64,000 nt of DNA from NCBI GenBank assembly GCA_963930655.1, contig OZ005601.1, positions 24,304,921-24,368,920 on the forward strand. Direction: 5' to 3'. The position numbers were made by a program, and so were the translations under genes. The notes under the pieces were generated by a model that did not search any database, had not been told where the DNA came from, and saw only the letters and a program-made list of their open reading frames with translations. Shown here piece after piece: positions 1 to 11,211 of the stretch. Within the stretch, counting starts at the first letter, position 1; every line of letters begins with the position of its first letter. This stretch comes from Myrica gale (Eukaryota; Streptophyta; Magnoliopsida; Fagales; Myricaceae).

Positions 1-1190
1 CACATCCTTTTCTTAATCAATGTTCAAAAAGCGACTCTCTCATTCATCTGGCGAAGCTCTAAATCAAAATAAGCAACCAAAGCTACAATTATTCATAAAG
101 AATCCTTCTTTGAGATAGTAGAAAATGTCTCATGATAATCAATGCCTTATTTTTTAGTAAACTGTTTGGCAACAAGTCTAGCCTTATGTCATTTTACTTT
201 ACCCTTGGAGTCGCATTTGGTCTTATAGACTCATTTACAACTAACAATTATAGCTCCAGGTGGTAGTTCAACCAAATTCCAAACATTTTTTAGCATTCAG
301 TTCATCTCTTCCTTCATAGCATCATACCATTTTGAAGAATTAAAACTGTTCATAGCTTGTGAGAAAGTGATAGGATCATTATTTTATCTAATATCATAAT
401 CAAACTCTTAAAGGTGCACAATACAATCAGCTGGAATTGGAGATTTTCTAACTCTTGATGACCTCCTTAATGTTGCTTCTCGATCTACTGTAGTTGGAGA
501 TTGAACAACATTCTTAGTGACAACTGACTCAATTACAGATGGTATATTTATAGCAGACTCGATCCTCAGTTGATTTATTACTAATAATAATTAGAGGAAT
601 AATTGGCAACTTATTTAGATCTCGCACAATATCCGGAGTTTGATTTTCTTCAAAATTCATTTTTGGAGGCCTTACACTCCCACTTATTTGATCATTATCA
701 AGAAGCTTTGCATTCATGGTCTTAACAACTAGAAAACAATTATTAGCACAATAAAATCTGTATCCCTTAGAATTGTCTGGATAACCAATAAAAATAGCGA
801 CCTCTAGCTAGAGGGTCCAACTTTTTCTCTTGTGAGTTGTACACCCTAGCTTTTGCATTGCATCCCCATATGTGTAAACAACCTAAATTAGGTTTTCTAC
901 CTTTATAAAATCAATACAAGTCTCAAAATCAGAAAAATCAAGAGAGGGTATAATACTATCATTTATCAAACTCTTAATTCTTCTAATGCAAATGTGTTCT
1001 AATCTCCGATGCAATAAAAGAAAGGAGTTTTCATTCAAAATGCCACGTTGTTGTCCACAAAAATTGTCTAGATGTAAAGATAAAATAGATAATTCAAAAG
1101 ATGTATCGAGTTCTAGTTTAAATAAATCATCTTCTAAAATACCTTTTCCAATTAGAATGTCGGTAAAGTATATTTTTAACGAAGTTTCAA
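1..1190 (-). mobile_element. Ty1/copia retrotransposon remnant lacking the integrase core
   Basis: Read on the minus strand, the segment starts near 1190 with a GAG-pre-integrase region (motif HRRLEHICIRRI around 990-1030, ending CIDFIKG near 907). It then jumps directly to the post-integrase linker (HIWGCNAKARVYN near 870; YFYW near 800; NAKLLDND near 700). Between about 420 and the window edge comes the start of the copia reverse transcriptase (KARLVAKQFTKK, then DYHETFSTISKKDS). The integrase catalytic core that belongs between the first two parts is absent, and stops and frameshifts interrupt the rest, so this is a dead internally deleted copy. It continues beyond base 1. No LTR was found in the window. 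Confidence 0.85.
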
Positions 1191-2549
1191 AACCCTAACT
1201 TCAGGAATAAATAGAGCGGTATAAGTAGCCCAAATAAAGATGAAAAGAATTGTAAGCTAACTTTCAAGTACAACTGTCTCATGGATAAACATGCATTTAT
1301 TTTTGGCACATGTATACTTGTTATTCGTGATCATGCTTTAAGTCATGCATATTTCAATAGAATAATTACTCAATGACATGCCGATCGGTCATGAGGACTA
1401 AATGATTCCAGTCCGTCAGCTTCGTCAAAGAAAATTAAAGGATCGATATTCTTCACCCACTAATCGTGGATTCTTATTCAAACTACACTTTCATTTCCAC
1501 TAATTAAGTACTTTTATGCTATATGGCCCCAGATCAATAAGAACAAAACTACATGCCTTTATGAGTGCTTCAAAGAATTCGAATCATGATCATGGTACTG
1601 TTCCGTTCCAAAAAATTTGAACAAATCTGTTAGAGTAAAGGCGGTGCCTAATTCTTACCCAAAAAAAAAAGGCGGTGCCTAACCATTCCATTGCCGAGGG
1701 ATTAACCACTATCCTTGATTCTTCCTCATGCATGTCCAAGGCTAACTAACAAGAATTTTTCGTGTAATTTGGACCTGAAAAATTACACATAAAGAAGATA
1801 TCTTGTTTTATCAGTGGCTTATACCACTCCACCTCGCTCTGAGTTATTCTTGTCCGATGTAATTTTCCGTTATATATGCCATATGTTTCAGCCAAAAAGG
1901 TGATGAATATTCCAACCTCCAAGATATGGAATTGTTTGATCTATATATCTTAACGTATCCGGACTGATTTTAGACCACCCAACATTTCTTGGTTTGGCAT
2001 TTCAGCAAAACCTCACGACGATTCCAAGCTTCCAAAATACGGAATTGCTTTTATACATATCGTATCCACACTTTTTCCAAACTATCAAACATTTCTTGAC
2101 TTGGCATTTCATAAGCATTATCCAAGAGAATATTATAGAGAAAGTAATTAAATAAATATGGGAAAGAAATGTTAGAGAATAATTAAGTGAAGGGTCATGA
2201 AAAAGGTGACACCTGATTCCATGTGATTTGATATTTTGAATGTAAAATTCTTCTATCTTTGGATTTGGATGTCATTATATATATACTATCCAACCTTTTA
2301 AACAAAGAACTATATGGTATCGATATAAAGTTTCGTGATTTAGTCACGTTTGGATCAATTTGCGTGTCGTGCTTGTGGTATTTTGAGTCCCACGTTGGAC
2401 ATATAGTAGTTCCAATTAGAGTATAAAGAAATTATAATAGCCAACAAGAGATTCGTATAATTGTTCCGTGTTAAGACAGAAAATGAACCTCGAGACAAGT
2501 TGGAAGAATCTCACCAATGTTGATAATAATACTCAAGTAGAAGAAGGCC

Positions 2550-2558
2550 TATATAAGG
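2550..2558 (+). promoter_or_regulatory. TATA box of EF-hand gene copy 1
   Basis: A TATATAAGG motif lies 110 bp before the first usable ATG and is kept at the same relative place in the other two copies (14510 and 25813). Transcription would start about 30 bp further on. Confidence 0.6.
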
Positions 2559-2667
2559 CCATGTTTTAGTACTCCCAAAATCACATTGCGTCTAAAAGCC
2601 TCTAAACCTATTTGGCCTTTGTCGCTTGCCACCCAGTTACCTTTCCCTAGTTTCCTTTGTTGACAAC

Positions 2668-2931
2668 ATGCGTCTTGCACCTAAGAAACTTTCCCCGACT
2701 GAAGACGTGTTAGTGAAAATTTTCAAAAAACACGACATTAATGGCGATGGTCGTCTTTCCAGGGCTGAGCTAAAGGAAGCCTTCAAGTCCCTTGGCTCTC
2801 GTTGGCCAGACTGGAGAGCCGACCGTGTCCTCTGCCATGCTGATGCCAACAAAGATGGATCGATAGATGAAGGGGAGATGAAGGCCCTTTTGAAGTACGC
2901 TTCCGAACATGGATTTATGGTTACTGATTAG
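2668..2931 (+). CDS. small two-EF-hand calcium-binding protein, copy 1
   Basis: This 87-residue protein has two canonical 12-residue EF-hand loops: residues 23-34 (DINGDGRLSRAE) and 59-70 (DANKDGSIDEGE). Both keep Asp at positions 1 and 5 (the second loop has Asn at 3), Gly at 6 and Glu at 12, so both should bind calcium. They are joined by a short helix-linker; there is no signal peptide or membrane segment. The ATG used by copies 2 and 3, 68 bases upstream, is changed here, so translation must begin at the next in-frame Met (MRLAPKK), removing about 20 N-terminal residues. By family it is a calmodulin-like calcium sensor; the partner is unknown. A TATA box lies upstream. Confidence 0.85.
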   Translation: MRLAPKKLSPTEDVLVKIFKKHDINGDGRLSRAELKEAFKSLGSRWPDWRADRVLCHADANKDGSIDEGEMKALLKYASEHGFMVTD

Positions 2932-3285
2932 GATCTACGTACTTGCGATCTATATATGGTGTATTTATATTGCCTGTAGTACTTAAGTTTCACCTAGTTC
3001 TATAATGTCCGACAAAAAGAAGGCCGCTCCTGCTGTCTAAGAGGACGCAGTGCTTGTATCATGTCTTAGTACTTCTATAATATATGATCATCAGTACTTC
3101 TGTGCTTCTTTGTTGCCTATGCGAACGCTGTACTCTACCTTCTTGTGTTGTTCCCCCGGGATATTCCAAACTGATCTGTTGGAATATTTACTATCCCACG
3201 TTACTTATTTAATGGACAATATTAGATATTATTTGAATATTAAACAATGAGGTAGTGGCTCTAGGAAGTTGACGCATGTTCACTT

Positions 3286-3496
3286 AGTGAGATTTTATAA
3301 GGGAAGTTATTTTTCATTGGCCCACTCTGATAGGGAGTGGTGCGTTATTTTTTAATATGGGAAAAATGTCCTCTTTCTACCCAATATAACTAGTGAGATT
3401 TTATAGGAAAAGTTATTTTCCATTAGCCCACTCTGATGGGGAGTGATGCGTACTTTTTATCATGGGAAAACAATCCTCTTTCTACCCTATATAAAT
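3286..3496. repeat. two-copy tandem repeat, period 106 bp
   Basis: AGTGAGATTTTATA begins at 3286 and again at 3392. The following text (CCCACTCTGAT, GGGAGTG, CTCTTTCTACCC) recurs in the same order with scattered substitutions. It lies just downstream of the first EF-hand gene, outside the part shared with copies 2 and 3. The second unit ends in CTATATAAATG, which could serve as a TATA element, but no gene follows closely. Confidence 0.75.
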
Positions 3497-4738
3497 GTCA
3501 GGATTCTCATTCATTTGTCAATGAATTTACAAGGGTGAAGTGACAGAAATAGTTCCTACTCTATTTTTTACAAGATAAAACAGTAGAGATAGAGAGAGGA
3601 GATAGGAGAGCAGAAAAGGTCTCATCTCATGAATTTTGGTGTGTCTTCTCGTATATGATTAATTCTGCATTATGGTTTTTGATGTATGTGAAAATCCAGG
3701 GGCGGCTCTAAGGTAATTGAGGCCTTAGGCCAAACTCTAAAATGTGGCTTTTTACAATACTTAATAAAATAATATATTTTTAAAAATAAAATATTAATGA
3801 AAACTAGTTAAAATTATTCTTATAACTTTTTGGAATGCAAAATTATTTAAGAAGATGGTATATTTTAGATTTATTAATATATCATTTTCAATTGATAATA
3901 TTACTAATTCATTTAATCTTTCTTGGGTCATACTCCATCTTAAGTAAGATTTTAATAGTTTTAATGATAATTAAAATAAATACAATGTAAAATAAATTTA
4001 AAGTAAAAATTTTAGAATAATAGCATCTAGGACTTTAGTGACCAAAGATAAGAGTTGAGAAACACTAAAAAATGATAAGAATAAAAAACAGAATTGTTGA
4101 GAAATGATTTTTTAATATTTTTGGTACTTTACAGATATTGTCTCAAATACGTTTAAGTCATTTTAAAGATAGATTTATAGTTTTTAGTTAATGTTTAAAT
4201 AGCTAGCAATATCTAAAGTAAACAAAATTAAATAAATAAAGATATTGCAATTAATATTCAAATAAGAAGATTTTATGGGGTTGAATGGAGACTTTGAAAG
4301 TACCACAAAAAGTGAAAAGTGAATACTCCTTCAATCAAGGAGATTTAATTGGTCTCTTCAATCAATATGCTCTTTAAGTTATTTTTTAGGCCTTAATATT
4401 AAATTTTCTTTAAATTTACAAAAAATTTTAAATTGGGGCCTCTTCCATTTGGAGAAAAGTTAATGTCCTTCAAATAAAGAGATTTAATAGAACTCTTTAA
4501 TCAATATACTTTTTAACGTTAAGTTTTTTAGGCTTTAATATTTTATTTAAATATACATAAAATTTTTGTTATTTTTTATTACGTGTTAGACATGTTTGTT
4601 TTTTGGTTTCATTATTTTCAACTTTCTTAAGTAAAATATTGAGAGTATATGTCATATATCGCATCTGTTTAAGGGGTTTAACTCTTATGGCAGATTTAAT
4701 ATTTTGGTTTCACATATGTTTCTCATTATTTGAACTAA
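3497..4738. other. AT-rich noncoding stretch with a possible DNA-transposon end
   Basis: No open reading frame of note. At 3697 a CAGGGGCGGCTCTAAGG motif followed by GAGGCCTTAGGC resembles the ends of plant hAT-like elements. A related, inverted end (AGAGCCGCCCTG) is at 41480-41492, and a weaker relative near 27150. No matching partner end or target duplication was found nearby, so the element is not delimited. The remainder is A/T runs. Confidence 0.4.
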
Positions 4739-5963
4739 TTGGTTTATTATTTTTTAGATGGTACGGTTAAACTTCCAGTCAAGAAAGTTGACTCTCCTCC
4801 TCCTCATGTCATGAGAAAAAGAAAGGCGGAGATTGCTACCTCTTCAAAGCCTCCAAAGAGTCCTGCTGCTCAAAAAGAGAAGCAACCCGAGATCATTGAA
4901 GACTTCGATGATGCTTTATTTTATAATCTCGAAGCTGAGGAACTCTTTCATTCAAAGTTCAGCAAGAAGAAAGTAGAATTGGAGAAAAAGATTCTTCTTG
5001 AAGAACTCTCTCATTTACCTGTGACTAAGTAGTTACTTTCAAGAGGAAAGGGTCCACTTTTGCATAATCTAACTCCTCCTCCTGAATTTGTGGTAAAAGA
5101 ATTCTATTCAAACATCTTTAATATTCATAGTTCTTGTTTTTCTACTTACATTCGTGGGAAAATCATTGAGATTTCCCCCTCTTGTTTAGCTAAAAAGATA
5201 CGGATTCCGTTAATTGCTCATCTACAGTATCCTTATAAATCCACATCTAGTCCTCTATTCACAACTGTTGTTAGTTTCTTGAGGAAGAGGACCATTAGTG
5301 GCTTTACAAAAAAAAGGAGTTTCCTGGTAGATTCCTAGCTAGAGATCATGTTATTCCTCCTAGGATTATTTTTGCCAGCATCTTTCCAAACATTCATTTG
5401 TCTGCTTTTTCGTTTGAAAGGATCCGATTTTTCTATGCATTTCTAAATGTAGATTCCTTTGATTTAGCAACCAACATTTGTAGACATATGATTAATCTGT
5501 TTAGATGCAACAATTCTTCGACTAAGCTCCGCAATGGATGCTTAGTCATGCGTCTTCTCACTAGTATTGGCATCACATTCCCTTCTTCTGAGCCTAGAAT
5601 GGGTCCTCTCAAAACAATTGGCGAAGATACTATCAAAAAATCCAAGTCTCATAAATGTCCCCCTCCTCAACATCCTCCTTCTGACTTTCCAGACCTCACT
5701 AGGACTTTGAAATTTCTTATAGATCCTTCCTCTTCTGTGCAGTTTGCCATTTCCACTATACACTCAAACTTGGCTATTGTCAAACTTGAATTTTCTCAAG
5801 TTCAAGCTGAAATTAAACTTTTTCAGCCCCTACTGCTGAAGATGATGTTGTTGCCAATTCTGAGATGAGAACTGATGGTGTTGCCTCCGACGACGATGAT
5901 ATTGGCATGGATGATGACAAAGCTGATGCTGATGAAGAGGATGGTTCCTCTAAATCTACATAG
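4739..5963 (+). pseudogene. extra ORF of a Sirevirus-like copia element (plant transposon-protein domain)
   Basis: A broken coding region in three pieces. Piece one (to 5032) is Lys/Pro-rich (MRKRKAEIATSS) and ends in a helical EELFHSKFSKKKVELEKK stretch. After a stop, the same frame resumes with EFVVKEFYSNIF and YIRGKIIEISP, which resembles the domain annotated as putative plant transposon protein. A further stop and frame change lead into SFERIRFFYAFLNV, then a Pro-rich and helical part, ending in an Asp/Glu-rich tail near 5963. It lies upstream of a purine-rich tract and an LTR, where Sireviruses carry an additional ORF. The domain match is from memory and moderate; the function is unknown. 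Confidence 0.55.
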
Positions 5964-7799
5964 ATGTTGTTTTGGCCTCTTCCTTGTCAAAGAGGGGGCG
6001 TAATTGGATGGGAGCTACTGTTATTTGTGGGATTTACTGCTTTTTTTGTTTAGTTTGGTTATTTGACTCTTGATTATATTTTATGTATATGGAGGATGGG
6101 ATATTGTTATTAGAGACTTGTTAGTTGTGAATCTGCTAGATGGATATTTGGTGGATAGGTTTCTGGTTGTGAATTTGGTGTTGGACCACTATTTTTATAT
6201 TTTTTCTGATGTTATTGTCGTTCTGAACATATTGATTCCAGTTGCTGTTTTAAGTTGTTTTCTTGTAAACTGATTTATGTTTTTACAAGTTTTATGAGTG
6301 TACTTAATATCTTTGATATATTGATTATTTGGTTGAGATATTAGAAGATTAATAGTGCTAATTGTTAAGGGGAGTTTCCTCCTATTCTAGTTGGTTATAA
6401 TTGTTTGTCTCAGGTGGAGACATATCTCAACTACATTAATATTATAACTGTTGTTTATAATTTTGTATCTTTATCTAACACTATTTCTAATGGTGTTTAG
6501 ATCTATGTGTGTGTGTGTTATGAGATTATTGCAAGTACCTATATCTCAGTTTGTAGTCCTATAAGCTTTAGATTTTGTATAGTGTATGAGTCCCTTTTTA
6601 AAATGTTTCCTGTGGTGGTGATCAAAAGGATTCATTGTCTTTTTGTTTATAAACTAGTATAGGTTTTGTCTCGTAGGATGCCAAAGAGAGAGATTGTAAC
6701 GGCATTTTGACATTTAAACGTGAGTCACCAATAGGGGAATTTTAGTCCTCTTTATGATTTCTAGAAGAAATTAGAAAGAGGAGGAAATTTGTTAGCCATT
6801 CATGTGTGAAAAGGATATAACAGATTGGGTTTTCTCATAGAGTGATTGAGACACATTGCAGCCGCCCAACATACGTGTATTTTCTAGAAAGAAATTATCC
6901 AAGAACCCTTATGGCTTCTACATCTCCTTGCTAAGTGTTTGTTGATTTTTGTGAAGGCGTCCATTGTTGAAGATGAAGAACTTTACAAGATCATCGATTT
7001 GATCACCGATTCCCCCAAAATCTACATGAGAGGTTGAAGATTCAGAGGTTCTGAATGAGTATAGATGGAGGTTCCGGCCATGTTCTTTGATAACCGAATG
7101 TTTTTGCAATGAGAACTATAGTCGTTCGAGATCGCAGTTCCCATGTGGACTTAGAGGTTCTACGTCCCTGCAAGGTTTATGGTAAATCGAGTTAGATTTA
7201 GAGTGTTTTTAATAGGCTAAGTTAGTTGCTTTAATAGATCACTTTGTAATCAAATGGAAACTAGTGGATTTGAACGGCCTGCGGGCCCGAAGAGTTTTTC
7301 TCATTAAGGACGTTCCTTAGGGAGTTTTCTCTTCGTAATCATTCTCGGAGTTACGATTTTTTCATTGTTCTTGATCAGTTTTTATTATTTTCTTACTAAC
7401 CAATATTGTTCTTTGTGTTGTGGGTTTGAATTCTTGATATTTGACGACCTTTGAACAAAGAACGTTCAAGGATCTGTGGTTGGTAAGTTGCTGATTAGAT
7501 CTGGGTATTTGGTGAGTTGTTAAATTGATTGCGTTTCAATTGGTTTTGTAAATCTGTAAAATTCGTATTCTAGAAGTTAAGTTTCTTAAGAGTTGCTTGT
7601 AGTAAGTTCGGAATTGTTCTGTTTTACATATTGTTTTTATTGTACTATACAAATTTGTACTAATATGTTATCTAGTCTTTTTTTAATCTTAGCATATTGA
7701 AAACAGTGTAATTGGATTGAATTTACATAGGATTGTTTAAAAAGATATTTGATAATTTTTAAATATACATATTCACTCCTTCTAAATATTTTGTACATA
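5964..7799 (+). mobile_element. 3' noncoding region, polypurine tract and 3' LTR of a Sirevirus-like copia element
   Basis: A GTCAAAGAGGGGGCG motif follows the extra ORF. About 700 bp later CCAAAGAGAGAGAT, a polypurine tract, is followed at 6695 by TGTAACGGC, taken as the LTR start. The LTR runs about 1.1 kb to the TTTTGTACA near 7797. Inside are the motifs GGCCCGAAGAGTTTTTCTC and GACGTTCC typical of copia LTR ends. The 6185-8042 part recurs at 21575-22890, there with about 530 bp missing. No 5' LTR partner lies in the window. The LTR end is approximate. Confidence 0.6.
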
Positions 7800-8151
7800 G
7801 GTTGGGTCTAAATTAGGTTGTTCAATGGCCTTGGCGGAGATTGGGAGCCGAGTGATTATCTGCAGTTCCCTCATGCGAGGGAGACATATATGAATGTGGA
7901 GGGGACGGAGAAGGTTTAGGAGGTGGAATAGTGTTGATCTGGTGGGCGAGGTTTTCGGCGATCTGGACTGATGTGGCTAGCAACGCGTCACTGTTGGGAG
8001 TGAGTTCCGAGTTTATCACCAGAGGTGTTTCGTCTAAATAAAGTTAGGTCTAAATTAGGTTGTTCAATGGCCTACAATTACCTTTGAGGGAGATTGGTAA
8101 GCCGAGTGATTATTTGCGGTTCCCTCGTGCTAGGGAGACATATATGAATGT

Positions 8152-9113
8152 TGTTAGTGCAATTTTATATGTCTTGATCGAGTTGTACTTTTGGTCCCCA
8201 CATTTGTTCAAGAGTTAGAGTTGATGGTCTGTCTGAAGTCTTCATCACGTTCAACCAGCGTTCCACCAGCGCTCGAGCGCCCTTGGTAAAATTCAGACAG
8301 AAGCATCACGTTTGACCAGCGTTTGACAAGAGCTCAAGTGTCCTTTGAAAAAACTCACACAGAGTCATCACGTTTGTCTAGTGTTTGACAAGCGCTCGAG
8401 CGCTCAGTGTAAATTTCATACAGAAACATTAGCGTTTGACCAACGCTCGACCGACTATCGGCGAACTTCAAAAATCCCTGAATTTGTGGAATTTCCTTTT
8501 GAAATGTTAGGAAACCCTACTAGGTTTCGTGGGAGGCCGTCTTAAAGGGTATTGAGGCTTCCATTGAGCATATTTGTGCCTCCTTCCTTGAGAGAAAAAC
8601 CCAGAAGATTTGTGCTTCAAGATTGACGAGATTTTCTCTATTCTTCGATCAAATAGCTTTGTAACCTTCATGGTGTTGAAGGTGTGCTGAAGAACAAGAT
8701 TTTTCGGCGAAGAATCCATAAGAAGATCCTCAGAGGTTTGAGGGGAATGCCGCACGGAGCTTAGATTATTACATCAGGGTTGTCAGAGTCAAGCAACAGG
8801 GGTTGCCAGTGTCTGAATCACTGTTTGTAAGGTTTTATTTTTAGTGGATTCTAGGTGGTTGCTAGCCCGGAGTGGTTTTTCCTTTGAATGGTATTTAAAA
8901 GGTTTTTCACTTCGTCACTAAATTCTTGTCTCTTTGTGTGATTGAAGTTTGTTTTAATTTTCCGCTGCCTATTTGTTGACTGAGTTGATTATTATGCATA
9001 TATAGGCTAAACAATTTTAAAACATGTTTTAAAATTGTTATTTATTTGTTAATTAGAGGGAAACACATATTTTCCACCTCTAAGTGTTATTAGGGTCTAA
9101 ACTAGATTTTTCA
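8152..9113. mobile_element. solo LTR with 5-bp target-site duplication
   Basis: The 962-bp segment begins TGTTAGTGC and ends ATTTTTCA (TG..CA). It is flanked by AATGT on both sides (8147-8151 and 9114-9118). The unoccupied site GAATGTGGAGGGG is present in the sister units at about 7893 and 22749, which proves the insertion. No internal retrotransposon sequence remains, so it arose by recombination between two LTRs. It carries the tandem repeat at 8243-8455. The family is probably copia (the CCTCTAAGTG near the end resembles copia LTR ends). Confidence 0.88.
8243..8455. repeat. 61-bp tandem repeat, about 3.5 copies, inside the solo LTR
   Basis: Units start with CATCACGTT or a variant at 8243, 8304, 8366 and 8427 (partial). 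Each holds a GACCAGCG..GCTCGAGCGC core followed by CAGACAGA-like sequence. It is near the LTR start, where U3 enhancer repeats are common in plant LTRs. Confidence 0.85.
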
Positions 9114-9242
9114 AATGTGGAGGGGACGAAGGAGGTATAGGAGGTGGAATCGCGTTGATCAGGTGGGTGAGGTTTTCGACGGTTTGAACCAAGGTGGCTA
9201 GCAACACGTCCCTGTTGGTGGGTGGGTTCCGAGTTTATCACC

Positions 9243-10065
9243 TGATACCGGGGTAAACCGGGGAAAGCACAGGACACCCCGTGAGCACCTCAGAAAGGTT
9301 GGATGAGGTAAATGGACACCTCGGAAATAGTACTGGAGACCTCGGGAATAGTTATTGGGACCTCCGAAAGTGATAACCCGAGATAGAGAAACACCTCAGA
9401 TAGATAATGGGGACCTCGGCATACTTGTGACAAGGTCGGGGAAGTGTATGGTATCTCGAAAATACACTCTAACTCACACACTCGGATATATAAGCTCACC
9501 ACTCAAGTAGAACACAAAGGGATACTGAATCACCCCCCCAATATAATCCAACACGGGATACAGAGCAAGAACTCACCACCTATTGGAATCCACCAAAGGA
9601 TAAGAGTTGAACTCGCCACCTATCAGAATCCACCAAAGGATAATAGTTCGTAGAAGAAATCCTTCTTCAAAATAGCCTAAGGCTCAATTTTTATAAACAC
9701 TCAAAATCTCTATATTACCACTACAAGAGAGGGGTATAAATAGCAAAGTTTTGGAACAACCCTCCAAGCAAGAGTAAATGAGAATACATCTTCCAAAATA
9801 GTAATTAGGACTTAGGAAACATAAAAGAATCTCAGGGAAATGAAAAGACACTTTGAAAATCCAAAAGAACAATCTAAAAATAGAAAATTCATCCAAAAGT
9901 CGCAACTCCTCGAACTGAACTGACAGCCTGACCTCCTTGGAGTAATTTAACCATAACTTCGTCTAGAAAAATATAAATTGTATGTCGTTTGATGCATTGG
10001 AAACTAGACTCGTAGAGCTTTCCAACAAGCCATATCTCGAACAGAAACCCTTCGAAAATCATCCC
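9243..10065 (-). repeat. 3' LTR (relative to gag) of the gypsy element, truncated
   Basis: It aligns with 11212-12003, including the CACCTCGG-rich start, AACACGGGATACAG, CACCAAAGGATAAGAG and GTTTGATGCATTGGAAACTA landmarks. It stops matching near 10065, just before the decayed end of gag. Confidence 0.8.
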
Positions 10066-10069
10066 AGAA

Positions 10070-11186
10070 AATCGTTCTCCGTTGGTTCCTCTTCATCGCT
10101 TTCGTCCATCCATTCTTCTTCAATAAGAGTTACCACTTTGCGGTTTGGACAATCAGAAGCAATATGACCAAATCCTTGGCATTTGAAACAGTTATGAGAA
10201 TTAGGATTTTGGCGAATTGAACTCGGTACTCCGTCATTCTTCAGGAGTTGAGGATTTGCTTTGTTTGCTGAAAACTTTGGTGCTGAAAACTTTTGGGACT
10301 AAAGAGCTCCCTTTGTTAGAATGATTATCCTTTAATCCAAATCGTGGCCTACTTCCATGAGCCTCCTTTTGTTGTTTTTCCACCTTCATTGCTAGCTTCA
10401 CAATATCGTTGTAAGTCCAATACGGTTGTAATTCTTATTGAAGAAGAATGGATGGACGAAGACGATATTGCCGATCTCCAATCGTAGTCCACCAAGATAG
10501 CAAGCGATAGTTTTCTCTTCTGGCTCCGCCACATCACACTTCATCATGAGATGGTCGAACTCCGTAGTATATTCTTCCACCGAAATATCCTTTTGCTAGA
10601 AATTGTGGAACTTAAGAAAAATATCTTATCGGTAATTATCAGGCAAAAATTTTTTCTTAAGAACTTTTCTCATTTTTTCCCATGTAGCAATACGACTTCT
10701 TCCTTCTCGAACACGCTACTTCTTCAAATTCTCCCACCATAGACAAGCATATTTCTTCAACTTCAATGCAACAAGCTTCATTTTTCTTTCTTCCGGCACC
10801 TCCTTATAATCAAAGATCCGCTCCACCGAATGTAACCAATCAAGAAACTCGTCTGGCTGCATCCTTGCTTCGAACTCGGGGATGTCAACTCTCGCATCAA
10901 GTTGATCTCGTTGAACTTCATGGTTTCTTTGATTACGGCGACGACGATGATGCACATGTTCCTCCGATAATGCTTCACTTCGATCATGATAGAAAGGATT
11001 CTCATTCTCATGAGGAGAAGATTCACCATCCGAACCATGATGAGAATCAAAAGGCTCAAAATGCTCAAGACGTTGCTGAAGTTGTTGTAATTGTCTCCTT
11101 AGATCTGCAATTTCAACTTCATGGAGATCTCTTTCACGAGCTGGAGGAGAGTCAACATTTGGCCCACGATGACGACGACCCGCCAT
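10070..11186 (-). pseudogene. Ty3/gypsy gag pseudogene
   Basis: It starts MAGRRHRGPN just after the primer site. In order there is a coiled stretch (DLRRQLQQLQQRLEHF), an Arg/His-rich segment (HHRRRRNQRNH) and the conserved gag core (MQPDEFLDWLHSVERIFDYKEV, LVALKLKKYACLWWENL). After stops comes VEEYTTEFDHLMMKCDV with YLGGLR, then a region that would include the zinc knuckle. It is broken by stops and frameshifts after WWENLKK and by a 28-bp inverted insert at 10433-10460. The C-terminal end (LIEEEWMDE) abuts the truncated LTR. No enzyme domains remain. Confidence 0.85.
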
Positions 11187-11197
11187 GACAACCAAAA

Positions 11198-11209
11198 GCT
11201 CTGATACCA
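11198..11209 (-). other. primer binding site (initiator tRNA-Met type)
   Basis: On the minus strand TGGTATCAGAGC follows the LTR end after two bases. It is complementary to the 3' end of plant initiator tRNA-Met and fixes the element's orientation. Confidence 0.85.
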
Positions 11210-11211
11210 CT

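Larger units (their letters stand above)
1370..3240 (+). repeat. EF-hand block, copy 1 (most diverged)
   Basis: This stretch aligns by eye with 12290-15200 and 23100-26490. Shared landmarks in the same order are the TCATGAGGACTAA-like segment, the ATCGTGGATTCTTATTC segment, the TTCTTGGTTTGGCATTTC segment, the GGCCTATATA promoter and the EF-hand coding region with its 3' flank. It lacks the insertions seen in copies 2 and 3 and differs from them more than they differ from each other. Homology fades upstream of about 1370, where the copia remnant lies. Confidence 0.75.
7803..9242. repeat. tandem pair of about 240-bp units, the second split by a solo LTR
   Basis: Unit one is 7803-8042. Unit two starts at 8045 (GTCTAAATTAGGTTG), is interrupted at 8151 and resumes at 9114, ending in TTTATCACC at 9242 where another insertion begins. 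A third copy is at 22655-22890. Shared landmarks are AGGGAGACATATATGAATG, GGAGGGGAC, GCTAGCAAC and GAGTTTATCACC. A short open frame on the minus strand of unit one looks like chance or a relic, so no gene is called. Confidence 0.75.

Noticed and set aside
10766..11188. A 140-codon open frame on the plus strand, rich in Asp and His
   Set aside because: It is the antisense shadow of the gag pseudogene on the minus strand, which has clear family motifs.
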